Source: Chrysomallon squamiferum (taxonomy: Eukaryota > Mollusca > Gastropoda > Neomphalida > Peltospiridae). Taken from it: a DNA stretch of 62,000 nucleotides. The translations under genes and the position numbers were made by a program. Positions within the stretch are counted from its first letter, which is position 1. Each line of letters opens with the position of its first letter. Location: positions 37,537,933 through 37,599,932 of the forward strand of contig CM022665.1 in assembly GCA_012295275.1 (NCBI GenBank). Reading direction: 5' to 3'. The notes under the pieces are model-generated. The model did not search any database. It was given only the letters and a program-made list of their open reading frames with translations, and had not been told where the DNA came from. Positions 1-30,789 of the stretch are shown here, piece by piece.

Positions 1-1
1 A

Positions 2-1748
2 GTCTGCCAAGGTTATGCTGAACTGTTTTTGGATCTGTGCAGGTTAGTATTCTCATGTTTATATTTTATAAACTGATTTGTATAAGTAGCGAAATCAAAA
101 GTTAACTCATCTATACACAATACATTTTATTTCTTACGTAATTCTTAGCATTAAAATAATAATAATAATAACAATAATAACACCTGTAATACTGCATATC
201 TCAGAAACCACAATTTGACGTTTCTAAAAAGTTTAAGCTACTAAATTTAAGAGGAATTAAAGACTAAAATCAAAGGCATGTTAACTTGAAATGTAAATTT
301 TTTAAATGCTTTAATATGTGGTTTTTGAGATATATCATAAAATTAACTGTGGCTTTTTTTTTTTTTTTTTTTTTTTCACCACCCGGTATAAGATAACGTT
401 TTAATATTTACATTAATGTTTACATTAAAACTATTATTATTCCAGACTGGCAAAAATCCCATGTCATTTGGTCTCAGGTTTTTCAAAAGGATACGGTTAC
501 AACCCAGAAGTTCCGTTAACACTCGAGTCGAAAACTGATCACGCTTGGAATATAGTGTTCGTAAATGGAGAATGGAGGCCAGTGGAATGTACATGGGGAG
601 CGGGTGTCGTTTCTGAACGAAGACAGTTTGAAAAGCAATTCCAAGAATGCTATTTTCTAACAGACCCAGACCTGTTTGTCCTGGAACATTTTCCATTTAT
701 GAACGGCGACGAAGCAAGCAGTCAAGTGTATCAGTTGCTGAAGAAACCACTCCAGCTCAGCGAGTTTAACAGAGGTGTGAAAATCAGCACCTACTCTCTG
801 GAATGGGATGTAAAGATGCTTTCTCACAATCAGTATTTCATTAAGGTGGACGAAGAAGAGGACATCTTTTTGCAAGGAAAAGAACCTGTACTACAGGATA
901 TAATATGTCACTTAAAGGAGAAAACGACAAACAAAAACTGTGATAATTTTACCATGATCAGAAAAATGGAGGATGGCAAATTCTGCGTACGCGTTCGTCC
1001 TCCATCACCTGGAAAATATTATCTACAAATCTATGGAAAAATCAACGAGAACGAAAACACGTACAAATCTCTTGTAGATTACATAATACAGTCGTTTACT
1101 GCAAATGCTTCCGATAAGCCTTATCCTAAACATGGTGGAGCCTGGGGTGCTAGACCAAATGCAATCCTTTATGGGTTCGACCGAAAAATATTTTCTTACA
1201 GTACCTTTGTCTCTAACAATGGCGAATTTGATATCAGTCTGGATGTTGAGAATGATACCCAGACCTCGTGCAAACTCGAATTTGCAGATAGCAACAAGGA
1301 TCTGAACAGATATGTAATGATGTCACGCCCGCCTCATTCAGTTAATATCAAAGCTAAGTTCGATCATATTGGTTTTTATGCCATCACTTTGTTTGCTGGA
1401 ACTTCAAACACAAACCGCCACGAATATGTTGCTTCATTCTTGATCGAAAACAAAGCTCCTGCGTCGTATTACTGTCCTTTCCCTTTTTACTGGGCTGACG
1501 CCCACAAACATAACTGCATTATTCTTGAGCCGTTGTGTGGAGATTTGATCGCCAACACCCGAACACCACTAAGATGTATAGCGCCATCATTCAAACGTCT
1601 TATGGTAGATGAAAAAATTCACACCAGCAAGAAAGGAGATTTATTTGAAATTGTCATGGAACCAAAAGAAAAAGGGATGTATAGTGTATATGGGAGTACA
1701 GAGGATGAAGGACGTTTATGTGCACTGTTTGAATTTCAAGTTGTCTGA
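2..1748 (+). CDS. Kyphoscoliosis peptidase-like (transglutaminase-core) protein, 3' part of gene
   Basis: The 5' part lies outside the window. The exon ending at 42 (donor gttag) reads VCQGYAELFLDLCR and carries the presumed nucleophile Cys (codon 5-7). The intron is 43-445. The last exon is 446-1748, reached through acceptor tccag; phase 2 joins exactly and adds LAKIPCHLVSG before GYGYNP. The exon then reads DHAWN (His codon 540-542) and VECTWG, the layout of a KY/hillarin transglutaminase-like core, followed by about 370 residues of the KY-type C-terminal region. KY proteins are cytoskeleton-associated factors of muscle and adhesion sites in animals; this role is known for the family and not shown here. 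The third catalytic position, Asp in the family, is Glu here (codon 585-587). The family assignment is firm, but which paralogue this is remains unknown. Confidence 0.85.
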
Positions 1749-2026
1749 ATCAGAAAGTTGTTCAACAAAAACTGACCTAACATTATTTAAACTAATGACT
1801 GAAGTTACAGCAAATATATGACAGTTATGTGTCACCACGTTACATAACAATTATACTGTGTGAATTTGGATATAATTATTGTTTTAATTTTACGTCAAGA
1901 CTGCGCTTGAAAATTCTAACATCTATAAAGTAATGGATATTTTTATACAAAATTTGTCGTGCTCGTTTTTGTTTTTCTTGTATTGTTCATTAATAGTATG
2001 CTGTGTAAATTTAAAAAAGGATAACT

Positions 2027-2032
2027 AATAAA
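2027..2032 (+). terminator. Probable polyadenylation signal of the KY-like gene
   Basis: A canonical AATAAA lies about 280 bases after the stop codon, within an AT-rich 3' UTR. It is the first canonical signal I noticed downstream of the stop. The cleavage site itself cannot be seen. Confidence 0.5.
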
Positions 2033-4478
2033 GATCTGTGCAGCTTACATTGTATTAGAAAGCTATCATTAACGTAATAAATTAAGGATCTCCTATCACA
2101 CAGAAGTGATCTGAAATCAAAGTTTAAAGAATTTATTTGGATGAGCATTCAGTTGAAACTCTTTTGTAACATTTACAGATTTAGCTAAATTCATACATAT
2201 ACATAACTGCATGAATTATACTCTATACCAGACGCTTTCAAACTGTGGGCACACAAGTAAAATTATAATTTTGCATTTTACTTTATCCAGTTGAAGCACT
2301 GTGCATTGTTTTCTCATTTATTAACATACAATATTTAGTCTATTCTGCCGTATTTGGAAAGGAGTTTGAATCAACAAAATATTTTCAAATTAGAACAAAA
2401 CAAAAAAAAAATTGAAAATCTTTGCTGTTTACTAAAGAAAGTGTTTTTGCATTTTGGTTATTGATTGATTAAATATAGCGTGTCCTTCATTAGTCTTTAT
2501 GGTTGCTCGAGTTCTTTTCTCTTTTTTTTCCAAATATTTTGTTGTGATTTACAAGGGTGAAGAGTAAAATGTCAGTTTTAACTGCTATTTATAATAGTGT
2601 ATTATACAGTGACAGTAATAAATATTCTCCCGCTTGTGTTTTGTTTTTCATTATTTATTATGACCTATTAGTATCACATTTTAATAATCATTTAACAAAT
2701 GAACATAAATGTGTAACTCTTTTTAAAAATAAGTACTACTTGGTTTTAGCACAATTTGTTCAGTTTTATGAAATCTAAAATGATAGGTCACTGTTATTAG
2801 TCCAATGATTAATCTCATGACCTATCAAGTGAAATCACACACCATGGGCTTTGATCAACCAGCCATGTAATGTAAAAAGAAAAGCAACACAGCGATACTA
2901 AAACCACACCTTTGGCATGGCAAATTATTTATTAAACATGAATATGTTACATAATAAAAATTTATTTCTGCTAAAACAGCTACGGCACAATATTTTTTAT
3001 TTTTTTATAATAATTTTTTTTTTTTTTTTTTTTTTTTTTTCTTCAATTCATGGAACTTAATATTTTATTTTTTAAAAATGTCTGTTAAACATTAAGGGAG
3101 AGCTCAGAAGACAAATTTACTAAGATGTACACCTGACGGTAATAAATAACATACTATACAATTTCAACAAATAAAACTTGTTTTTGTTTTGTTTTTGCTC
3201 ACAGTTTTAGTGTGACGTCTGCAAAATTATTTCATAAAGTATGAATTCATTTGCTCGTCAATTAAAACTAAACAAAAAAGAAAAAAAAAATAAGACAGAC
3301 AGAAAAGTTCCCCAGAAAACAAGATATAAAACACTGACACAACAGATGTAACTGAATGATAAAATAGGTGATAAAAAAGATGAAGACGCTATGTCACTTT
3401 TGTATGGAGTTCTCTTTGACCTGCTGGATTTTTCTGTCACTAAAATCTGGAGCAGATGAACCATTTGTGTGTGCAGGGATTAATTTCAACTCCCACCCCC
3501 ACCCCCCAAAAAATAAAAAAATTATCAGTGAGTAAGATGAATAACCAAAACATTGTTCAGTAAAGTAATTAAATAATATGTACACATGTACATACATTAT
3601 CTTGAAATTCAGTCAAATGATTCCTTTTAAAACTATTTTTGAAAAATACATTTCTTTAATTATGTTAAGAAGTGTGTAAGACATCAGTATGTACTCCAGA
3701 AAGAATTTAAAAGCAACTTTATTTTAGAATTTTTTATATGGGGGCAGATTCACACTCAACTCTTCTCCAGTTGTATAAAATTGAAATCCTGGCACAGGGT
3801 AACAGATTTTTCTGAAGCTCTCCATTAATATTTCCAAAAATATGTTATTTATAATTACATGTATATATGTATATATAATCACTGCACAAAAATATACATT
3901 GGACTTCATTGCTTTTCATTTCTGTGTATCTTGCTTAAACGTTTCACTCAACACTTAACAAGCTGCCATTTGCCTTTTGTCAGAGAAGAAAAAAAAAATA
4001 AGTACTTCACCTCTGATTCAGAGATTTATTTTAAAAAGTCCCACTGAGAGTGAAATGTTTAATAACTGCTTCTTTTTAAAAAAAAAAACAACTAAGAAGT
4101 CTTCATCTGAAAAATGAACAGTACCAATATAAATGGATGTCACACAAAACAAATATGGCTTTATGTTTTCAGTGAGACTGTGTCATTATTAAAAAAATCA
4201 CTTTCAGTGCAAATGTCAAGTGACAGACAGTTCCATCACATTTAAGAGAACTCTGAACATAAGGATGCAGTGTCTTCAAAAAATTCTTTTCCTTGGCTTT
4301 CAGAAATGCAAAAGTTCATGAACCTCCCATATGAAGTTTTACACGCATCTGCAAATGGTGAAAAATACCATCCAGCAGTGGCTTCTTGTCAAACGTTTAT
4401 TGGTCAAAATTAATCCCTGCACACACAAAAAAAATTGGAATGGTTTTTCTCTTGCCTGTAGTTCCCATGGTTAGCAAC

Positions 4479-4591
<113 letters not shown>

Positions 4592-4757
4592 AAAAAAAAT
4601 AAAAATAAAAAGATATAGATGAATTAAAATGAACAATGCACCATGTGTCTAGGAGACAAGCACCCAGTTTTAATCTGAGACAATGCACCATAGGTATGCC
4701 ATAGGAACCTTGCTGCCATTTATTGTCTACTTATAGTCTTGTGATTTACAGCTGGCA

Positions 4758-24003
<19,246 letters not shown>

Positions 24004-24030
24004 GTTAAAGATATGAAGAATATCAGCTGC

Positions 24031-24460
24031 ATCCGAAAAAATCATAACAAGCTGTCATTTGTAATTTCTAGATTTGACTACTGCAAAAGTTTACTAGCCG
24101 GACATCTCAGCTCCATCGCCAGCAGAGGATACGAAAACTATCAAAAAAAAAAAAAAAAAAAAGAACAATACCATTCAGATGTATGTTTGACCAGATCACA
24201 CGGTGTTTCGTGAATGTCACCGGTTTCAGTTTCAACTGATGTTCCTTATTTTCAAGTATCTGTCTGGGTATATCTCAACGTACCCTCGTGATGACCAAGA
24301 TCCAAAACCAAACGCCAACTCACAAGTCTTAATAATTCACTATGGACAAAGACATTTTTTTTATTATCTTCGGCCACCGTATGGAATGATCTTCCATAAC
24401 ACTTAATGTCTTCTACCGCATTGATTTGGACTGAAAACCTATCTGTTCGGTAAGGTAATT
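24031..24460 (+). mobile_element. Decayed CR1/L2-type LINE, reverse transcriptase C-terminal end (unit 1)
   Basis: Broken frames read FVISRFDYCKSLLAG, then FQFQLMFLIFKYLSGYISTY, then YGQRHFFYYLRPPYGMIFHN and LKTYLF. These correspond in order to the SRLDYCNSLL, IQFKLLLLTFK.L.GLAP.YL, YG.RAFS..AP.LWN.LP and LKTYLF motifs at the end of CR1/L2-like retrotransposon proteins. Stops, frameshifts and an inserted A-run (near 24145) show it is dead. It lies just 3' of the propeller gene on the opposite strand. Confidence 0.75.
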
Positions 24461-24577
24461 AAGATTTTTACAAAGACACTTTACAAACAAAAACATAAAT
24501 TATATATATAATTTTTATAAAACATTTCTTTATTATTATCTTTAAAATGTATTTATTACTTTCTTTTTAAACTAATG

Positions 24578-24583
24578 TTTATT
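24578..24583 (-). terminator. Candidate polyadenylation signal of propeller gene copy 1
   Basis: A minus-strand AATAAA about 65 bases after the stop. A second sits at 24552-24557. Equivalent sites recur in the other three units. Confidence 0.4.
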
Positions 24584-24647
24584 TCTTCATCTATCCATAT
24601 GTGTGTCCGTCTGTATGTCTTTCTTTCTCCCGCTTTAAGAATTTGAT

Positions 24648-25601
24648 TCAGCCAAACATAAAATAAATCAACACGAGTAGCAGTGTAATTATCAGAGCAC
24701 CCAGTAACGGTTTGTAATGTTTAATCATTTCGAAAGTTGGTGATCTTAATAACCATGAATCTTGCATCAGCTTCTTCCATTCCTTCATTTTGAAAATCTT
24801 AACATTTTCATGTTCTGAAATTATTATTCTACCATCTTCTAGTACACAAACATCAGATGGTTTAGAAATATTGCATGTGTTTGGATAAATAAGAGTCATG
24901 AGACGTTTTTCTAGATTAATCATCGAAACGTAATTTTGCGTTTCGTTCACAAAAAACACCAGTTTTTCCGAAACGGAGATGCCTCTTAATCTGGGATAGC
25001 CTAAATGGACCCGGTATTCAACGCATCCCTCGGGATCGAAGACAGTAATACAGAGTTTCTTGGAGTCAGCGATTACTACTTTACCGCTTTTTGTGACCCT
25101 TATATGATAAGGATTATGACATGTAATCTCAGACGTCATTAAACCGATGGTCTGGCAATCGTGATTTAGTATATTCACCTTTTCAGTGGTACCAGCAACC
25201 AGGTTTTTGTTTGGAAGCATAGCTATTCCGAAATACCGATGATCAGTGTTAATGGTTCTCAGGAGATGAACTTTTTTGCCCCGTAATTCAAAAAACGAAA
25301 TGTTTCTTTCTCCAATACCTGGAACCAAAAAACTGTTGTCACCCGTTGCCGTTATTCCGAATACTCTTCCCAAATGATTTGTGCTGTCCAGATATTTCCC
25401 GTCCATTGTAAAAGCTTTCGCGACAGCATTTACTATATCGGTGACGATTATGGCGCCGCATTTCAGAGCAATCATTTGTTCAATCTGACCATCCCTTTCA
25501 TCATGCTCGGTGGCAATGGAGAATTCTGAGAGAAATGTCATATCAGAATAATCCCTTTTCATAGGCGACATAAAGTCGTTTATGTATGTCCAACTTTTCA
25601 T
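24648..25601 (-). CDS. NHL/TRIM-type beta-propeller protein with C-terminal membrane tail, copy 1
   Basis: An intronless 317-aa frame from MKSWTYIND. Residues about 20-285 form the repeating pattern of the beta-propeller end of molluscan TRIM/NHL proteins: GAIIVTDIVNAVAKAF, DGKYLDS, RVFGITATGDN, GIAMLPNKNLVAG, IRVTKSGKVVIAD, LRGISVSEKLVFF, PSDVCVLEDGRIIISE. No RING, B-box or coiled coil precedes it. The last 20 residues (LLGALIITLLLVLIYFMFG) are a plausible tail anchor with the propeller in the cytosol. The upstream ATG used by copies 2-4 is out of frame here because a G-run is 7 instead of 5 long. The frame stays open to an ATG at 25673, so a longer 341-aa product is possible. An AATAAA signal lies 65 bases after the stop. 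Function unknown; related TRIM-NHL families act in ubiquitination or RNA binding, which cannot be assumed without a RING. Confidence 0.8.
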   Translation of the reverse strand: MKSWTYINDFMSPMKRDYSDMTFLSEFSIATEHDERDGQIEQMIALKCGAIIVTDIVNAVAKAFTMDGKYLDSTNHLGRVFGITATGDNSFLVPGIGERNISFFELRGKKVHLLRTINTDHRYFGIAMLPNKNLVAGTTEKVNILNHDCQTIGLMTSEITCHNPYHIRVTKSGKVVIADSKKLCITVFDPEGCVEYRVHLGYPRLRGISVSEKLVFFVNETQNYVSMINLEKRLMTLIYPNTCNISKPSDVCVLEDGRIIISEHENVKIFKMKEWKKLMQDSWLLRSPTFEMIKHYKPLLGALIITLLLVLIYFMFG

Positions 25602-26338
25602 TTCCCCCCCATGCAAAACGATTACTAAAACAAAACTGAAACGAGGAAACTGCCAGCAAAAATGTCCGATCACATGACTGTTGTGTACATTATTATTGAT
25701 AATTTTATCTGGAGTTATTCCCCTTATTACACTGAAACGAAAAATGTCGAAGTAGTGTCTTCGGACCAGAGAAGTAACAATTAAATGGTTTGGTTCATGA
25801 TGATATATGCCGTTCTGCCCTAATGTTATTGTCGTCGTTGTTTTCTTCTCTTTATTCCACCCAGTTATTGAAGAACTACATAATATACTACAAGTTTGTC
25901 AGATAATACTGAGATAAAAATAAAAATTTCTTTTCGAATGTTGTAACGGTCCCCGTTACTCTAAAATTACTCAGTCTTAATAGTTTCATGGTCCGGCGTA
26001 AATATATGGTATTTACTGTATTTAATTCAATATGTTTATCACCGAAAGTAAAAATAAAGAATTTTTTTAAAAATAATATGGAAATTAGACATAAGTTTAT
26101 AACATTAAGCAAACAATCCATTTATTTTATTTTATTTTATTTTTATATATTTTCTTGGGTTATTATTATTATTATTATTATTTATGAGTCAGTACGAGTA
26201 AATAAACATTTTATATTTCCAGTTTCAAAAATTTAATTCCAACCTTAAGACGCCTTTGAGATGCTGTAGATGCTGATATTATTATATTTTCATCACGTAA
26301 TTGTGTACAAACATAGACGCAACCACTACAACAACAGC

Positions 26339-26391
<53 letters not shown>
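26339..26391. repeat. (AAT)n microsatellite in the array spacer
   Basis: The same tract recurs at about 33113-33150, 39904-39954 and 46684-46732 with different lengths in each unit. Confidence 0.95.
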
Positions 26392-26392
<1 letters not shown>

Positions 26393-26456
26393 TTATTAAT
26401 AAATAAATAAAGCGTTTGTTTAATGTTATATATAAGATATTTTATAATTTTCAAAG

Positions 26457-26604
26457 GTTTCGCCTGAAATGCATGTTGATGACTATGACAACGAAAATTT
26501 CAATTCATTCAAGCTGGCAGATGAGGACCCTACTTTGAACCGGTCCATCTGAAAAAGAAAAAGAGGATGATCACGAAGAGTTTATAAAAACGTTAGAAAA
26601 GTAA
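26457..26604 (+). pseudogene. Frameshifted coding remnant in the array spacer (unit 1)
   Basis: After a splice-acceptor-like ttttcaaag, frame 1 reads VSPEMHVDDYDNENFNSFK and continues through LADEDPTLNRSI to a stop at 26550-26552. One base over, the sequence resumes as SEKEKEDDHEEFIKTLEK and stops at 26602-26604. Composition and acidic/Ser content look like a real C-terminal tail broken by one frameshift. I do not recognise the family. The same broken arrangement occurs in all four units (also 33216-33363, 40020-40167, 46799-46946), so the break predates the array. Confidence 0.45.
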
Positions 26605-27654
26605 GGCCACGTAAAACAAAAAACTTGTTTATCGTCCACCCATTTCAGTTTTTACAGGTCGGGATGAAGGTTTTTATTTTTATTTTTATATTTGTATACT
26701 GCATTTCATCTTCGGTATTTATTACAAAACTCACACAAGAGGATAACGACGGCATGCGTCCATCCAAACCGATCTTTAAGTGGCAGCCTTCCTTTGGCAT
26801 GAAGCATGTCGCCATTTTCCATCTACTTATAGACGTCACAAAAGATAGATGAACATTCTATTCTATAGCCTGACAATTCCTGATAATGGTTAAACAGTTT
26901 TAATAGTTTTAACACTTTACTTGAAAAATAATGAATAAAAATATTTAATAAAGGAGGGCAGGAGTATTTATCAGGTCTGACGGGCATGCTAAACAAGTAT
27001 TTTTTTTATATTTATTTTATTTTATTATTATTAGGTTGTTTTTTGTGGGGGTTTTTTTGTTGTTGTTGTAATCTGGCCTAAATTACAGTTTCAAATTATT
27101 AAACAATTTAAAGACTTCATTTTAATTCTTTGTTTTAAATTATTATCTAAATATGTTTGGCTATAATTATGTATTTAGGATTCTTCCAGTGTATTTATTC
27201 ATTAATAAAAGTTAAGTCTTACCAGAAGAAAATGAAAATCACAGAAAGGGACTAAACATCTTTCCATATAATAATGATAATAAGAAGAAGAAGACGAAAT
27301 CTTAGTTTTACCTTTTATATTAATATTTCTTGCAATATATATTTACACTTATTCTTGTTGTATTCATACATTAAATAAAAGTTAAATATTACAAGAAAAC
27401 GATGAAAGCCTTATTAATTTCTTAAAATAAAATGAACTGTGCATTCGATGTATTATATTTTCCTGGTAAATGTAAAGTTTGTTTTCATTATTTCAAATCA
27501 TCTAATTATTTTAATTATGACATTATCAATCTGAAAAGACAACTCTTTAATACTTATTTATTTGTTTGTTTTGTTTTTTGTCTTTATCAACTGTGTTTTT
27601 TGTTTCTGTAATTATTAGTTTGGTTTTTGTTTCCTTTTCTTTTCTTTCGGTGGC

Positions 27655-27752
27655 TTCTGAATTTATAAAGATACAGTCCTGCAACTTTTGTGTGTGTAAT
27701 ACAGGCAACATAACAGTATAATGAAAGGCATGTATTTTGTAGTTCATAGAAC

Positions 27753-27799
<47 letters not shown>

Positions 27800-30768
27800 A
27801 GATTACCGTGATACATAAACCACAATTAATTTTCAGAATATTCAAGGCATGATAATTTATCCAGTGTCATGGTACGTGATAGAGTGCAGAGTCCCAATGT
27901 GGGATAAATAACTGGGTTATTAATGTACTGGTAACTTTTCATCATTAGCTCTTCTAAGTGAGTAATTCTTAAAAACAATATTTAAAAATGTTCCATTTGT
28001 TAGATGGGCCCATGCTGTATGTAAATTTAAAAAAAGTATTAACATATTAATATTATATAATAGCTGAATATGAATTTTTAAAAGAAAACAAAAAAAATGT
28101 TTTCTGCTGGGGCTTCTGTCTTTAAAGTTAATATGAATATTACAATTATTTTGAGATACGGCTAGATCATTCTGAGCAGCATGTATGCAGGCATTTTTCA
28201 ACAATTGAAAAAGAAGTATAAATTATCCATATGCAAAAAAAAAAAAAAAAAAAAAAAAAACATTTAAAGAAAATGAAATATGCTCAATTTACGAGTGGGA
28301 TAAAGGGAAACATTTTGTAAATAAACTGTCAGCAGTGAATTAATCTCAGGTTTAGCCACCCACACCATCAAATCACACCAACAAGAACACAGTTGCAGAT
28401 CAAACACATTGATGTTTATTGTTATCTATTTTTAACACAGATGTACCAACTACCTCTGAATTAAGTAATATCCCTGATGTACAGTCTATGTGTATTAGAG
28501 TAAATATGCAGAACCAGTTATAGAGCTGATGTCATGCAGTGTACAAACAAAGACAAAATTTAAATTCAGATCTCTGTCAGTAATCATGTTAAGACATGCT
28601 TAATCTATCAGAAATTCAAAACAGACACCTGTAACATACATTGGAGATGCTAACAAATGTTTTGGAGTAACTTATAGCATAGTTATTTTATGTGTGCATT
28701 CAGAAATTATCCTTTAACCATATTATAAATTAAATGTAAGAATTAATGCTGTAAAGGTTTTTTGTTGTTGTTTTGGTTTTATTAAATTGGTTATAAAATA
28801 TTTATATAAATATGCTTTAAAAAAAACACAAAAAAAAACACAGACTGGTATGTATATTATCACCTAAATAATATCCAAAACATATATATATAATCACACA
28901 CATTTCATTCTTTAAATTACTTTTCTATAAACCATTTCATGCCAGACTTTTTATTAATTTTTAAAATTATTTTATCATTACATTTTTAATCAGAATTTTT
29001 AATTTTTTTTTTTTAATTTCAAAAATGAAATATTACATCTAAAACTTGTTTCAAAACATTTATTTTATACTGTGATCTTTAACCAAATTTCTTTTTGTCA
29101 ACCATTTTTATGTATGACCAACTGTTACACTAATACTTTATATTTTACTATTTTAACCCTCTAATTTGATATATGATCTCAGCTGAATGCTATTTTCTGT
29201 GACATTAACTTGAATCAGTTAAACTAGGCTTCATCTAAAAGGACATGTTGATTTTGAATAGCCAAAACGTTTCACTTGGCTGAATCCAAATACAAACAGC
29301 ATGGCAAATACTGTGAACAAAATAGAACTGACCTAGTATTTTGCTGAGGATGGTTTTTTCAGTTTTGTCTATTTTAATAATCAATGATGAAATATTTTTA
29401 CTTTTATTAAATGCTTAAAAACAGAAACTGATAATCTTATTACCAATTATTCAAACATTAATTTTTTGTTCATACCATGTTAAATTGCTATAAGAATACT
29501 GAAAACTTCTGCCTATTTTTTGGCAGCAGGTCATTACCAGATTTGTACTGATGTTATTTCACATTACAGCTTTGCAAATGGGCTGTTCCCTGCAGCAGTG
29601 ATTTTTAAAATCTACATGAGCAAGTTCCTCTTAGCTTTAGCATAAATATATTTACATAAATTTATCAGGAATAGTGTGGCTTATTTATTTACATATTGTC
29701 ATTTACAAATTTAAAAAAAAAAAAATACAATAAATACAATCAACAATAAAAAATATATAAAAAGAAATAAATAAAATTTAAAAACTGAAAATAATAAAAT
29801 AATTGAAAAGACTTTTGTCAAGAATCTTTACTTTAAAACATGGCAAAAGTTATAGTTTATTTGAAGAACTGATGGATTATTTCTTAACAGCTTATATTTT
29901 ATAAAGAAATACTGAATACAAGTAACATTAACCTGTTTGTTGTCAGAAACAGTTGTTGGGAATAATGTACAAATTTAGTGTATCTCTGTCACAATTCATT
30001 CAAGCTGGTGCATATGTATCATTTTAAATAATTTATGTTTAAAATATCAAAACAAATGAGACACAAATTAAAATAAAAAATAAAATGAAATGAAATAATA
30101 CTAACAGAATATTTATTTACTAAAATTCTTACTTTTATTTTAACCCATGGTGAAGTTCTAAGTGGTTTGAAAGATGTATTTGTAAGTACCGTTACATTTT
30201 GCCTAATTTTGTCCAATAATCAAGTGACCACATTTTGCAATCTGCCAGCAGACTTCCAGTATTTCCATCTAATTATATTTATTAATAAATCACTGGGCAA
30301 AAATATTTTTTTTATTTCTATTCAACATGTTACATACAGTTTTTTAAATACAAAGGACTGAATAAATAAATCAGAAACAAAAATAACATGTTAAAAATAA
30401 TGCGCCAATGTTTAGTTTTATCACTCAACAAAAAAAAAAAAAAAAAAAAAATGGTGTAAAGATCATTAATAGGCCTTCATTGTTCCTCTGTGAGCCTCAG
30501 TGGAATTTGTTAATGAAAATAAACACAAATCTCCTTCTTATACCATTGAATAATTGATAAATGATTAAAGATAATTGCATATACAATAAAGATTACAATT
30601 TACAAACCTACACAAGTAGGGGTCCGAGACTCAAGGAAGCAGGCTGCAAGTAAGTGTACAAATTATGTTAAATAAATTTACTTCTTATGGCACGAGTCTG
30701 TATAAAATATTTTGTTAATGGCCCTGTTTTAATATAAACAAGATAATGACATACATGTAGATGTTTAA
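27655..30768. repeat. Passenger copy of the PP4R3 intron segment (unit 1)
   Basis: Matches 12211-17308 in the same orientation but lacks both transposons found there. It contains an expanded (CA)n tract at 27756-27798 where the intron has only a few CA units. No exon of PP4R3 is included, and the 94-aa ORF inside it is intron-derived. Confidence 0.92.
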
Positions 30769-30789
30769 GTTAAAGATATCAAAATATCA

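Larger units (their letters stand above)
24004..30768. repeat. Array unit 1
   Basis: The most diverged unit. It has a different LINE fragment sequence near the start, a propeller gene with a shifted start codon, and its own indels. It ends where the PP4R3-intron copy joins unit 2 (gatgtttaa|gttaaag). Confidence 0.93.

Noticed and set aside
27920-28204. A 94-aa minus-strand ORF repeated identically at 34694-34978 and 41491-41775
   Set aside because: It lies in the passenger copy of the PP4R3 intron. The intron original does not keep the frame, so its conservation only reflects recent duplication.
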